From the NCBI GenBank assembly GCA_031292055.1, contig JARLHV010000008.1, forward strand, positions 38,257-102,256: a DNA stretch of 64,000 nucleotides. Reading direction: 5' to 3'. Made by a program: the position numbers and the translations under genes. Shown in pieces: positions 38,413 through 48,647 of the stretch; the stretch's first letter is position 1, and every line of letters begins with the position of its first letter. The notes under the pieces are model-generated. The model was not told where the DNA came from, searched no databases, and was given only the letters and a program-made list of their open reading frames with translations. This DNA is from Desulfosporosinus sp. (GTDB taxonomy: Bacteria > Bacillota > Desulfitobacteriia > Desulfitobacteriales > Desulfitobacteriaceae).

Positions 38413-40212
38413 ATGAAATTGTCTGATTACATAGTTCAATATCTTGTGCAGCAGGGCGTGAACACAGTGTTTATGGTTACTGGTGGTGGGTCCATGCATA
38501 TTAACGATTCTCTAGGTAAAGAAGCTAGTATCCGTAAAGTTTTTAATCATCATGAACAAGCTTCAGCTATGGCTGCAGAGGCTTATGCGCGGATCATAGG
38601 TAACCTAGGGGTCATTAATGTGACGACAGGGCCAGGTGGGATAAATGCCATCAATGGTGTTTTTGGGGCATGGACAGATTCTGTCCCCATGTTGATAATA
38701 TCAGGTCAGGTCAAACGGGAAACAATCGTAGGTCATCATAAGCTCCCTTTGCGTCAGTTAGGCGATCAAGAGTGTGATATCGTAAATATGGTTCAAGGGA
38801 TAACAAAATATTCCGTTATGATTACCGAACCGGAGACGATTCGATTTCATTTAGAAAAAGCATTATTTCTAGCTATATCTGGTCGTCCGGGACCAGTATG
38901 GTTAGATATTCCTCTTGATGTGCAAGCCGCTCAAATTGATGCAGCTGAATTGACTGGATTCTCTCAGGAACAAGACCAAAGTTTGCCGATACATGATAAG
39001 TTGATTCAACTGGCTTCGGATGTTCTGGCGCATATTCGCAAGGCAAAACGCCCAGTACTTATGGTGGGGACTGGTATCCGAAGGGCAAAAGCAGAAGAAA
39101 TTCTCGACCAGGTCATAGAAAAATTAGGGATCCCAGTTGCTCCAGCTTGGGGTGCTTACGACCTCATGCCTTCGGATCATAGGTTATTTGCGGGACGCCC
39201 TGGTACAGTAGGTGATCGGGCCGGTAACTTCGTCGTGCAAAATGCTGACTTATTACTTGTGCTTGGAAGTAGGCTTAATATACGGCAGGTTAGTTATAAT
39301 TGGAATGACTTTGCGCGTAAGGCGTATAAGATCATGGTTGATGCAGATCAATTAGAATTGAAGAAGTCCACGGTACGACCTGACTTCGCGATACATTGTG
39401 ACGTTAGAGAATTCCTGGCAGTCCTTAGTAACTTATTAGATTCCAATCCGTTGCCAAAGCAATATGCGAATTGGATTCGATGGTGTCAAGAACGTGTAAG
39501 GCGTTATCCTGTTGTAACGGAGAATAATTGTTTAAAGACGGATTTTGTCAATCCATATTATTTTGTTGATCGTTTGACACGTCGTCTTAATGGAGATGAC
39601 GTGATCGCTTGTGGTAATGCCATGGCATGTGTAACAACTTTTCAAGCTGCTTATGTATCCAAAGGGATGAGGATGTTCACTAACTCCGGTTGCGCTTCTA
39701 TGGGATATGACTTACCTGCGGCCATAGGAACTGCCCTAGCTCAAAACGGAAAGCGGGTTATCTGTATGGCTGGAGATGGAAGTATCCAGATGAATCTTCA
39801 AGAACTACAAACGATTGTAAATTATAGATTGCCTGTGAAGATATTTGTTTTTAATAATGGTGGGTACCTATCCATTAGAACCACTCAGAAGTCATTTTTT
39901 GAAGGGCGGCTCGTTGGTGAGAGCTCTCAGTCAGGAGTTAGCTTCCCAGATTTACTTAAGGTGGCAAATGCCTATGGAATTAGGGCCCAAAGAGTTTTTG
40001 ATAATGAGAAATTGTTGAGTTTATTTGATGAAATGTTGGAAGATGACGAACCATTCATCTGTGAGCTGATGATTGATCCTAAGCAAGAAATGAAACCTAG
40101 GCTAACTTCAAAGCAATTGGATGATGGAAGTATTGTTTCAGCTCCGTTAGAAGATATGTATCCATTCTTAAGCAAAGACGAATTAATGTCCAATATGATT
40201 GGCACAAAGTAA
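38413..40212 (+). CDS. Thiamine-diphosphate-dependent enzyme, acetolactate synthase-like (YerE-like candidate)
   Basis: VFMVTGGGSMHINDSLG...NHHEQASAMAAEAYARIIGNLGVINVTTGPGGINAINGVFGAWTDSVPMLIISGQ...GDGSIQMNLQELQTIVNYRLPVKIFVFNNGGYLSIRTTQ (GDG...N TPP motif); located beside rfbFGH. Confidence 0.9.
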   Translation: MKLSDYIVQYLVQQGVNTVFMVTGGGSMHINDSLGKEASIRKVFNHHEQASAMAAEAYARIIGNLGVINVTTGPGGINAINGVFGAWTDSVPMLIISGQVKRETIVGHHKLPLRQLGDQECDIVNMVQGITKYSVMITEPETIRFHLEKALFLAISGRPGPVWLDIPLDVQAAQIDAAELTGFSQEQDQSLPIHDKLIQLASDVLAHIRKAKRPVLMVGTGIRRAKAEEILDQVIEKLGIPVAPAWGAYDLMPSDHRLFAGRPGTVGDRAGNFVVQNADLLLVLGSRLNIRQVSYNWNDFARKAYKIMVDADQLELKKSTVRPDFAIHCDVREFLAVLSNLLDSNPLPKQYANWIRWCQERVRRYPVVTENNCLKTDFVNPYYFVDRLTRRLNGDDVIACGNAMACVTTFQAAYVSKGMRMFTNSGCASMGYDLPAAIGTALAQNGKRVICMAGDGSIQMNLQELQTIVNYRLPVKIFVFNNGGYLSIRTTQKSFFEGRLVGESSQSGVSFPDLLKVANAYGIRAQRVFDNEKLLSLFDEMLEDDEPFICELMIDPKQEMKPRLTSKQLDDGSIVSAPLEDMYPFLSKDELMSNMIGTK

Positions 40213-40290
40213 CGCGTTAAGGATCTATCTCTGACTGGATAGGCACGTAGAAATAAAAAATGTAAAAGTGAGGGATTAGGTAAAGGGCTT

Positions 40291-41370
40291 ATGAAGAATA
40301 ATATTTTTGAGGAATTATTTGTGTTAGAGTTGGCTAATAATCATTGGGGACAACTCGAGAGAGGCCTTAAAATAGTTAAGGATTTTGGGCGAATAGTAAG
40401 ATTCAATAATGTAAAAACTGCCATTAAATTACAGGTACGAGATGCCAATTCGTTTATACATAATGAGTTCAGACATCGCGAAGATATACGATATATAAAA
40501 AAGACCATTGACACTGAACTGTCAACTGACAATTTTGCCAAATTGGTTCAGGCCATCAGACAAAGTGGATGTATTACAATGGCTACGCCGTTTGACGAGA
40601 GTTCGGTTGATCTATGTGTTAAACTTGGAATTCAGATAATAAAAATCGCGAGTTCAGACCTTAATGACTGGTTTCTAATAGAAAAGATTGCCAAGACGAA
40701 GAAACCTGTCATTGCGTCCACTGGAGGATCTTCATTAAAGGACATTGATGACTTAGTCACATTTTTTGAGAATAGAAATATCCCTTTGGCGATTAATCAT
40801 TGTGTTTCACTTTATCCAAGCGAAGATAGCGAGCTGAATATAAATCAAATTGATTTTCTTAGAAATCGTTATCCTAATAATGTTATCGGTTTCTCGACCC
40901 ACGAATATCACGATTGGACATCATCAATAATGATGGCCTATGCCAAAGGCGCGAGAACTTTTGAGAGGCATATCGATATCGAGGCCGATGGGATCCCGGT
41001 AGCTCCGTACTGCTCATTACCGTATCAGATTGATCAATGGTTTAAGGCTTATAAAAAGGCAAAGGAATTGTGCGGGGCAAGTGGTTTAGAAAAGCGAAAT
41101 CCAACTATTAAGGAAATAACATATTTGGATGCGCTATTGCGTGGGGTATATGCAAAACGAGATTTACCTGTAGGTCATATTCTTACTGATGACGATGTAT
41201 ATTTAGCCATTCCTTTGCAAAAGGGGCAGATATCTTGCCGAGAAATGATGTCTGGGGAAGTCCTTTTGAAACCTTGCGTTAAAGATGCTCCACTCATGAT
41301 TGACATGATCGATAGTCCTTATGCAGACAACCCAAGCCTTAAAGAATTAATATTCCAACGAGGAATTTGA
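40291..41370 (+). CDS. NeuB-like sialic/nonulosonic acid synthase family protein with SAF domain
   Basis: [21 protein letters not shown]...[12 protein letters not shown]...[63 protein letters not shown]...[23 protein letters not shown]. Confidence 0.87.
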   Translation: MKNNIFEELFVLELANNHWGQLERGLKIVKDFGRIVRFNNVKTAIKLQVRDANSFIHNEFRHREDIRYIKKTIDTELSTDNFAKLVQAIRQSGCITMATPFDESSVDLCVKLGIQIIKIASSDLNDWFLIEKIAKTKKPVIASTGGSSLKDIDDLVTFFENRNIPLAINHCVSLYPSEDSELNINQIDFLRNRYPNNVIGFSTHEYHDWTSSIMMAYAKGARTFERHIDIEADGIPVAPYCSLPYQIDQWFKAYKKAKELCGASGLEKRNPTIKEITYLDALLRGVYAKRDLPVGHILTDDDVYLAIPLQKGQISCREMMSGEVLLKPCVKDAPLMIDMIDSPYADNPSLKELIFQRGI

Positions 41371-41456
41371 TAGGTAAGTAGAAGGGTAAGTACTTCCAAA
41401 ATATAAGAAAATCGTATCTATAAGTAAGTTAACATTATTTTTAAGAAAAGGATTCT

Positions 41457-42839
41457 GTGCACATGAGAGCCTCAAAGGTATGCAGTAACACGGAGCCTGA
41501 AAAACATTTAAACATTTTAAAAAGTTCTCTAAGTTTTAGAGAGTTTACTCATAAAAAAGGAGATGTTTTTTTGTTAAAAACTACAAAAAATAAGTTTACA
41601 ACAACATTATACAAAAAAAGCACCTTCGAAATAGTATTTATTACTGCAATATTTATCTTGAGTTTTTTCTTTATGTCTGGTTTATGTTATTCAGATGGAC
41701 AACACCAGAGAGAATTGTTATTTAGTGATCGAAATGATTATTTCATGGATTACTTTAACCCTATGAAATATATATCCGAAGCAAACCCATATAATAACAC
41801 ATATTTGTCGTTAGGCGAAAAAGTTTACCCTCCTCTAGCATATATGATATTATATCCTTTTTCAAAATTATTTGATTATGTAACAAAGCTTCCAAGCCAA
41901 GGAAGGGCGGATCAGTTGGGTATAATGTCGCTCGTTTTTATCCTAGCAATTTCAAGTGTTGTTTACGGAGCCTTACTTTATGAGCTGAAAAATGGTCGAA
42001 AGGTAATTAGATGGTTAACAGTATCAGCACTTTTCCTTTCAGGAGTATATATTTTTAGTTTGGAAAGAGCGAATATAATTATATTATCAGCTATTCTTTT
42101 GACTTTTTTCTTGTTGTTTTACAATAGTCATAACAAGGTTCTGAGAGAAATTTCTTTGATTGCATTAGCATTAGCAGCAGCACTTAAAATTTTTCCAGCG
42201 CTATTTGGGCTAATTTTACTTTATGATAAAAGATATAAGGATGTCTGCAAGTTAGTCATATACGGATTAATAGCTGTATTTTTACCGTTTATATTTTTCA
42301 AAGGTGGTTTTGAAAATGTCCCCTATTTGATTCGTAATATGCGAGCTAACAGCCAAAATTATACAGACAGAGGCTTTCAATACAGGTTTGGATTTATACC
42401 TATTAGTATTTTATTTAGCGGCTTAAAACATATAAGCGTTGAGTTTTCTGTTAATCTTGGCAAATTAATTTCAATTAGTTATTTGATAATTACTATCATT
42501 GCATCATTTAGTCTTTATAAAAGATGGAAAACTATACTAATGCTTACTTGTGCACTTGTTTCCACACCATTAAACAGTGGATTTTACTGCGGATTGTATC
42601 TCTTCGCACCAATCGTACTGTTTTTAAATGATGATCAGCATGAATCGGGTGACTGGTTTTATATGATTTTTATGATTTTGGCCTTAAATCCCTATCAAGT
42701 ATCAATTGCGAATTCTTCGATATCAGGTGTTATTTCAAATATAGCGGTTTTATTAATATATACTCGACTTTGTTTTGAAGGGATTTCTGCCATTAAATAT
42801 AGAATAATGAATAGAAATGATAAATTAATTTATTCATAG
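41457..42839 (+). CDS. GT87/DUF2029-like polytopic membrane glycosyltransferase (start uncertain)
   Basis: NPYNNTYLSLGEKVYPPLAYMILYPFSKLF...SLERANIIILSAILLTFFLLFYNS...ALALAAALKIFPALFGLILLYDKRYK. Confidence 0.65.
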   Translation: MHMRASKVCSNTEPEKHLNILKSSLSFREFTHKKGDVFLLKTTKNKFTTTLYKKSTFEIVFITAIFILSFFFMSGLCYSDGQHQRELLFSDRNDYFMDYFNPMKYISEANPYNNTYLSLGEKVYPPLAYMILYPFSKLFDYVTKLPSQGRADQLGIMSLVFILAISSVVYGALLYELKNGRKVIRWLTVSALFLSGVYIFSLERANIIILSAILLTFFLLFYNSHNKVLREISLIALALAAALKIFPALFGLILLYDKRYKDVCKLVIYGLIAVFLPFIFFKGGFENVPYLIRNMRANSQNYTDRGFQYRFGFIPISILFSGLKHISVEFSVNLGKLISISYLIITIIASFSLYKRWKTILMLTCALVSTPLNSGFYCGLYLFAPIVLFLNDDQHESGDWFYMIFMILALNPYQVSIANSSISGVISNIAVLLIYTRLCFEGISAIKYRIMNRNDKLIYS

Positions 42840-42861
42840 TAAGACCTTGGAGGTTTAGTCA

Positions 42862-43278
42862 ATGATTAGAAAATTGTTTATAAGAATCACCAATTACACT
42901 TTTATAAGATTCTTATTAGTTGGGGGCTTAAATACAGCATTTGGTTACTCTATCTATGCGTTACTCTTGTATGCAGGTATACATTTTTCAATTGCCTCTT
43001 TAATTTCTACTTGTTTGGGTGTCCTATTTAATTTTCAAACTATAGGCAGATTAGTTTTTAAGAATGACAGATATTCGTTATTTCTGAAATTTGCTGGGGT
43101 TTACTTAGTTGTTTATTTAGCTGGCATAGGCTGTTTGGAAATTTTCAATATTAACAAGGTGAATATGTATATAGCAGGCGCCATACTGATTTTTCCTATG
43201 GCAGCATTGTCATTCTGTCTTAATAAACTATTTGTTTTCACAGATAGAATTAGTAAAGACGCTAGACAAGGGGGATGA
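42862..43278 (+). CDS. GtrA-like membrane protein
   Basis: FIRFLLVGGLNTAFGYSIYALLLYAGIHFSIASLISTCLGVLFNFQTIGRLVFKN. Confidence 0.88.
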   Translation: MIRKLFIRITNYTFIRFLLVGGLNTAFGYSIYALLLYAGIHFSIASLISTCLGVLFNFQTIGRLVFKNDRYSLFLKFAGVYLVVYLAGIGCLEIFNINKVNMYIAGAILIFPMAALSFCLNKLFVFTDRISKDARQGG

Positions 43279-43458
43279 AAATCCAAAAAATTTGAGTATA
43301 TAGTAAATTAAAATGTAATACTAAAAGTTTCAGGTTTCCCCCTAACAGATCTCGAATTTGCTACATATAGCCAGTCTCTTGTATTGCGAAGGAAGTCTCA
43401 GTTGTTAGTTTTAATGAAAAATAACTAATTTAGAGATTCAGAAAAGAGGTGAAAATTT

Positions 43459-44982
43459 TTGAAAGCATTTGACAAAGGGATGATCACATTGTCGTTCCTT
43501 TACTTGGCATTGCCAACAATGATGTTTTTATTTGGGTGGTTAAAGCCTCTTTATGCGATTATTTTAGTAATATGTCTATCATTATCGGTGTTTTCAGCCA
43601 TTCAAGATTTTGAGAGCGTTGGATTGTTTAGAGATTATCGCCATTTTATGAGTGAAGCTGGAGCCCCGGCTCTGGTGGCTGTTCTGATAGTTTTGCTTTG
43701 GGTTGGCTTTTCTGGAATAGGAGGTTTCTCATTTCAGAATTCTGACTTTCTTTTAAGAAATGCTGTTTTCCACGATCTAATTTCTTATAGATGGCCTGTG
43801 ATTTACTCTTACTTAAATCAAGGCGGGTTTCCTCCGTATTCCGGCCATGAGGGTGCCCTCGTGTATTATCTGAGCTATTGGTTGCCGGCGGCGCTCGTCG
43901 GGAAAGTTTTTGGCTGGCAAGTTGCTAATCTGGCATTATATTTATGGACTGCTGTAGGTGTACTTCTGACGTTATATCTATTTTTTAGACATGAACGGAA
44001 GTCTCCACTTGTTCTAACGATCATATTCATTTTTTGGAGTGGGATGGATATAGTCGGTGAGCTAATAGGGCGTCATATCCCATTTTGGGGAGAGCATATT
44101 GAATGGTGGGCTGGACTTTTTCAATACTCTTCCAATACAACGACTATGTATTGGGTCTTTAATCAAACGATTACAACTTGGCTGGCTGTTATGCTGTTGA
44201 TGAATTTTAAGAATACTAAGAGCATTCTATTCACATATGCCCTAGTACTTCCGTTTGCACCATTTTCTTTTATAGGTCTGGCACCGTTTGTAGTTACGTA
44301 TATTTTCTTAGGTCCGATGTCGCAGGGAAATATCCAGAAGCTGTCCAAGTTGAAGCCAATTATCCTTGATAATTTGAAACAAACTATAAACTTAAGAAAC
44401 ATCGTTGTGGCACCTGTGATTATTATAGTATTTTTGCTTTACTTTAGGTCTAATCCGAGTAATTTGGGTTCAAGTGGTCTGTTGTGGAGCGCAGCACTTG
44501 GAATTGGAACTGTAAAAACTTTGATCATATATTTATTGTTTTGCCTTTTGGAATTTGGGATATACGCTCTAATTATTGGTGACGTTTTCAAGAGAAACCC
44601 ATGGTTCATCGTTGCCGCCATTTCTTTGCTTTTAATTCCCAATTATTATGCAGGCGTTTATAACGATTTTGTAATGAGAGCTTCCATTCCTGCCTTGATT
44701 ATACTCATGGTATATGTGTCAAGATTCATTTTAAGTGAAGTTACAATATATAAGAAGCGCAGACTAAAGATATACCTTCTGATTTTTATGTTCATAGGTG
44801 CCATAACTCCAATACAAGAAATTTCACGTTCAGTTTATATGCGTTTTTATCATCCTAATCATCTCATTACGGATGAGATAGGAACATTGTCTATTTTAGA
44901 TGCCAAGCGTATTGGCGCTATAAAAATCTATGTCGGTAATGATCCCAACAAATCATTATTCTTTAAGTATTTGGCAAAATGA
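43459..44982 (+). CDS. Large polytopic membrane protein in glycan island (unassigned)
   Basis: About 10 hydrophobic segments; TTG start with AGAGGTG upstream. Confidence 0.55.
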   Translation: MKAFDKGMITLSFLYLALPTMMFLFGWLKPLYAIILVICLSLSVFSAIQDFESVGLFRDYRHFMSEAGAPALVAVLIVLLWVGFSGIGGFSFQNSDFLLRNAVFHDLISYRWPVIYSYLNQGGFPPYSGHEGALVYYLSYWLPAALVGKVFGWQVANLALYLWTAVGVLLTLYLFFRHERKSPLVLTIIFIFWSGMDIVGELIGRHIPFWGEHIEWWAGLFQYSSNTTTMYWVFNQTITTWLAVMLLMNFKNTKSILFTYALVLPFAPFSFIGLAPFVVTYIFLGPMSQGNIQKLSKLKPIILDNLKQTINLRNIVVAPVIIIVFLLYFRSNPSNLGSSGLLWSAALGIGTVKTLIIYLLFCLLEFGIYALIIGDVFKRNPWFIVAAISLLLIPNYYAGVYNDFVMRASIPALIILMVYVSRFILSEVTIYKKRRLKIYLLIFMFIGAITPIQEISRSVYMRFYHPNHLITDEIGTLSILDAKRIGAIKIYVGNDPNKSLFFKYLAK

Positions 44983-45015
44983 GAATTGGAATCGAGTTGG
45001 AAAGGATGAAAAACG

Positions 45016-45372
45016 GTGTTATTAGGACGAGTGCATAACCTACGCACGGGGCAGATCGTGGGGGAGAGAGTATGGAAAGCGGATTCCTTTTGGACTCGTT
45101 TCCGAGGTCTACTAGGACGGCCCGCGTTAGCGCCAGGAGAAGGGTTGTGGTTGAAGCCTTGTCAGCAAGTTCATATGATGGGTATGAAGTTTCCACTTTC
45201 AGTGTGGTTTTTGGATAAAACGGGGCATGTATGCATGCTGATAGATGACCTTCGTCCCTGGAAAATTTCATCCCACTCTCGGAAGGCCGACAGTGTCATT
45301 GAGTTTCCGGTGGGATGGGGAAAAGTTACTAATATACAACTAGGAGACGAATTGGTGTGGGAGGAACTGTAA
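45016..45372 (+). CDS. DUF192 family protein
   Basis: WKADSFWTRFRGLLGRPALAPGEGLWLKPCQQVHMMGMKFPLSVWFLDKTGHVCMLIDDLRPWKIS. Confidence 0.9.
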   Translation: MLLGRVHNLRTGQIVGERVWKADSFWTRFRGLLGRPALAPGEGLWLKPCQQVHMMGMKFPLSVWFLDKTGHVCMLIDDLRPWKISSHSRKADSVIEFPVGWGKVTNIQLGDELVWEEL

Positions 45373-45533
45373 CCTGGTTGATAGTCAAGTAACAAACTTG
45401 ATCAGATATTGTGAATTAAGGAAAGTCGAGCGATAAACATAAGAAAGAGAAAGAGTAAAGATTTACATATAAAAATTACTAAATAATTACGAGTTGAATA
45501 AAGGATAGTTCTTTAGCAATAACGAATTATAAG

Positions 45534-45573
45534 ATGAAGCTATTAAACTACATCTTTGCCAAGATAGCTTCAT
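45534..45573. repeat. 10-bp inverted repeat in the intergenic region
   Basis: ATGAAGCTAT (45534-45543) / ATAGCTTCAT (45564-45573). Confidence 0.45.
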
Positions 45574-45652
45574 TTCCTATATTTGCAAGTAAATTGCATT
45601 AACTGTAGCTTAAAAAAACTTCTTCTAAGTAGTGTTAAAAGGGGCTTTATTA

Positions 45653-47023
45653 ATGAAATTAATTTTGCTTTCTGGTGGTTCAGGAAAACGACTGTGGCCG
45701 TTATCCAATAATTCTCGTTCGAAACAATTTCTCAAAGTCCTGGAAAATGATAATGGTGAGCGTGAATCAATGGTTCAACGGGTTTGGGGCCAACTAAAAG
45801 CAGTGGGCTTAGCTGAGTCTGCAGTTATTGCCACTAGTAAATCTCAAGTGAATATAATCCAAAGTCAGCTGGGCGATTCCGTAGAAATGATCGTAGAACC
45901 GGAACGAAGGGATACTTATCCAGCCATTGCTTTAGCAGCAGCTTATTTGTCGTCAGTCAAACAAGTCAGTCTGAGTGAGGTGGTTGTTGTCGTCCCAGTC
46001 GATCCCTATGTGGACGCTTGTTTTTTCGACTTAGTCAAAAAATTAGAAGATGTTTTAAGAGCAACGGAGGCGGAGCTTGCTCTGGTTGCCGTTCCCCCCA
46101 CCTACCCTTCGGAAAGACATGGTTATATTGTACCCGAGCCAAAGCAAGAGGGTCGTGAAATTGTAAAAGTTAGCTATTTCAAGGAAAAGCCAACCCAAGA
46201 ACAGGCCCTGGAACTCATTGCGAAGCAATCATTATGGAATTGCGGGATATTTGCCTTCAGATTAGGTTATGTTCTCTCTAAGCTTGAGGAGAATGGACTG
46301 CCAATAGATTACCAAGTTCTGAAAGATGAGTATGCTTCCTTACCTAAAATAAGTTTTGACTATGAAATAGTTGAAAAAGCTAAGCAGGTTATTGCCCTTC
46401 GTTATGAGGGAGATTGGAAGGACCTGGGGACGTGGAGCAGCTTAACGGAAGAGATATCAACACCCATTATCGGAAAGGGACTCATAAGCGAGGAGTGCAG
46501 GGGTACGCACCTTATCAATGAGTTGGATATTCCGATTATTGTTCTGGGCTTGTCGAACATCATTGTTGCTGCAAGTCCGGATGGTATCTTAGTAGCGGAT
46601 AAAAATGCTAGTCCAAGAGTAAAAGAACTGCTCCAAGGATCTATGCAGCGGCCAATGTATGAAGAACGGCGCTGGGGCTGGTATCGGGTACTAGACCATG
46701 TGAAATATGACAATGGAAATGAAGTTTTGACGAAACGAATTGGTATCCTGGCGGGGAAGAACTTAAGTTACCAAGTGCATTATCAACGTAGTGAGGTCTG
46801 GAGCATAACCAATGGTGAAGGAGAATTCGCGCTTGATGGTGTAATTTATGGAGTCAAGCCAGGAGATGTACTGCGTATTCCGGTTGGGGTTAGACATGGA
46901 ATATGGGCCAGTACTGACTTGGAATTTATTGAGGTTCAGGCTGGAAGCGAGTTAATCGAAGAGGATATTACACGAATCTTTATGACTTGGCCGGAAGTAA
47001 AGAAGCATTGTAAAAAGGTTTAG
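45653..47023 (+). CDS. Mannose-1-phosphate guanylyltransferase (bifunctional, with cupin domain)
   Basis: MKLILLSGGSGKRLWPLSNNSRSKQFLKVL...FKEKPTQEQALELI...WNCGIFAF...RRWGWYRVLDHVKYDNGNEVLTKRIGILAGKNLSYQVHYQRSEVWSITNGEGEFALDG. Confidence 0.93.
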   Translation: MKLILLSGGSGKRLWPLSNNSRSKQFLKVLENDNGERESMVQRVWGQLKAVGLAESAVIATSKSQVNIIQSQLGDSVEMIVEPERRDTYPAIALAAAYLSSVKQVSLSEVVVVVPVDPYVDACFFDLVKKLEDVLRATEAELALVAVPPTYPSERHGYIVPEPKQEGREIVKVSYFKEKPTQEQALELIAKQSLWNCGIFAFRLGYVLSKLEENGLPIDYQVLKDEYASLPKISFDYEIVEKAKQVIALRYEGDWKDLGTWSSLTEEISTPIIGKGLISEECRGTHLINELDIPIIVLGLSNIIVAASPDGILVADKNASPRVKELLQGSMQRPMYEERRWGWYRVLDHVKYDNGNEVLTKRIGILAGKNLSYQVHYQRSEVWSITNGEGEFALDGVIYGVKPGDVLRIPVGVRHGIWASTDLEFIEVQAGSELIEEDITRIFMTWPEVKKHCKKV

Positions 47024-47035
47024 GGGAGTTCTGTA

Positions 47036-48610
47036 ATGAAGAAGCCAAACTTGAATTTGCCTCTGCCTCTGAAAGAGAACTATGTCGGATTTTACAGGAG
47101 AATTCTGATCACAATTTTTTGCTTGGTCTTCTTTTTGGAAATGGCAGGTGGAATATATTATGGCTATTTCCAACAAATAGTCTTAAATGATGCCTTTAGC
47201 AGAACTGCCAATGCCTATTATGTTCTTTTTATTAAACCAGTGCGCTTCGCATCCATTGGTCTGGTTTGGAACCCCTTACCAAGTGTTCTTCAATTACCAT
47301 TTGTCGTATTCGCTAAAGTTTGGAAGCCGATGGTAACTAATGGAATTTCGGCAGCGCTTGTGACTTCAGCCTTTGCTGCGGGTAGTTGTGTTTTATTATA
47401 CAGGGCTTTTCTGAGATATAAAATTTCTAAATTTAAGGCGATTATTTTGTTGGTTTTATATGGATCGAATCCTTTCATCTTTTTTTATGGCTTTAATGGT
47501 ATGAGTGAAATGATTATTTTTTATATGATAATCTACGTTGTTTTATGTCTGACCTTGTGGATTCATGAAGGAACGCCTAGTTATATAATGAAAATCGGTT
47601 TAACTTTGGCTCTAGCATTTTACTGCCGATATGAAGCAATTCCCTTTGCCGCAGCCGTGGGAGTGGGAGTCTTAATCATTATTTTTTTTAGTACTAAGGA
47701 GAAACAGTTTATTCCACCCTCGAATCGAAAAGAACGGTATTTTTATGCTGAAGGAACAGGAATTATTTTGTATACGCCGCTCTTGTATGCCATCTTTGTA
47801 TGGATAATATTTAATTGGGTTATTAATGGAAATCCTCTCTATTTCTTGAATTCCGCCTATTCAAATTCTTCCCAGAGTCAATATGCGGCATTTGTTGGTA
47901 CTCCGTTAACAGCATTTTTTTATGTCCTCAATAAGTCCCTACCCTTTCTGCCAGTTTTTATGGCCATCATTATTGTGAGAATTATTAATCGTCGCTTGCT
48001 TAAGAGTGATTTTTTGATTTTACTGTGTTTAGTGGCCACGATGATTCTCTTTCATTTCCTCATGTTGCTGATTGGTAATTCCTTTGGCTGGTTGCGGTTC
48101 TTTGCTTATGCTTTACCAATTTGTATGGCTTGGCTGCCCTATGAGTTGTCACAAGTAAAAAATAAAGTAAAACAAACGCTTGTTTTTGTTATCCTTGCTT
48201 TTTCTTTGCTTGTTTCCTCGATTTTGACAGGTTATTACTTAGCTAGCCCTGAGCTTTCACCTGAAGAGCATAATCTGATCATCTCAAGTGAAAGTCGCCA
48301 AGTTGCGGAATATATTAATAATAATCTTCAGGATGAACTAATTCTTGTCGACTCCTTTTTAACGGGAGGTGTCGTTCTTAATATTGATAATATTGATAAT
48401 ATTGTTACCAGTGCCAGCCTTAATTTTTATGATGTAGTAGATAATCCCAGGAAATATGGAATTACCTATATACTGGTACCGGATCAATCTGGAATCGGAC
48501 ATCTTGATGCTATTAATTCGAAATATCCTAACCTTTATGCAAATAACGTTGATTGGTGTGTTGAGGTTAAGGACTTTGATGGCTATAGACTTTTCAAAGT
48601 GATCTATTAG
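47036..48610 (+). CDS. GT-C/GT39-like membrane glycosyltransferase
   Basis: Polytopic protein with LLYRAFLRYKISKFKAIILLVLYGSNPFIFFYGFNGMSEMIIF...FYCRYEAIPFAAAVGVGVL. Confidence 0.65.
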   Translation: MKKPNLNLPLPLKENYVGFYRRILITIFCLVFFLEMAGGIYYGYFQQIVLNDAFSRTANAYYVLFIKPVRFASIGLVWNPLPSVLQLPFVVFAKVWKPMVTNGISAALVTSAFAAGSCVLLYRAFLRYKISKFKAIILLVLYGSNPFIFFYGFNGMSEMIIFYMIIYVVLCLTLWIHEGTPSYIMKIGLTLALAFYCRYEAIPFAAAVGVGVLIIIFFSTKEKQFIPPSNRKERYFYAEGTGIILYTPLLYAIFVWIIFNWVINGNPLYFLNSAYSNSSQSQYAAFVGTPLTAFFYVLNKSLPFLPVFMAIIIVRIINRRLLKSDFLILLCLVATMILFHFLMLLIGNSFGWLRFFAYALPICMAWLPYELSQVKNKVKQTLVFVILAFSLLVSSILTGYYLASPELSPEEHNLIISSESRQVAEYINNNLQDELILVDSFLTGGVVLNIDNIDNIVTSASLNFYDVVDNPRKYGITYILVPDQSGIGHLDAINSKYPNLYANNVDWCVEVKDFDGYRLFKVIY

Positions 48611-48647
48611 ATTGTTACCGTTCAAGAGTAAGGAGGATTTGCTTTCT

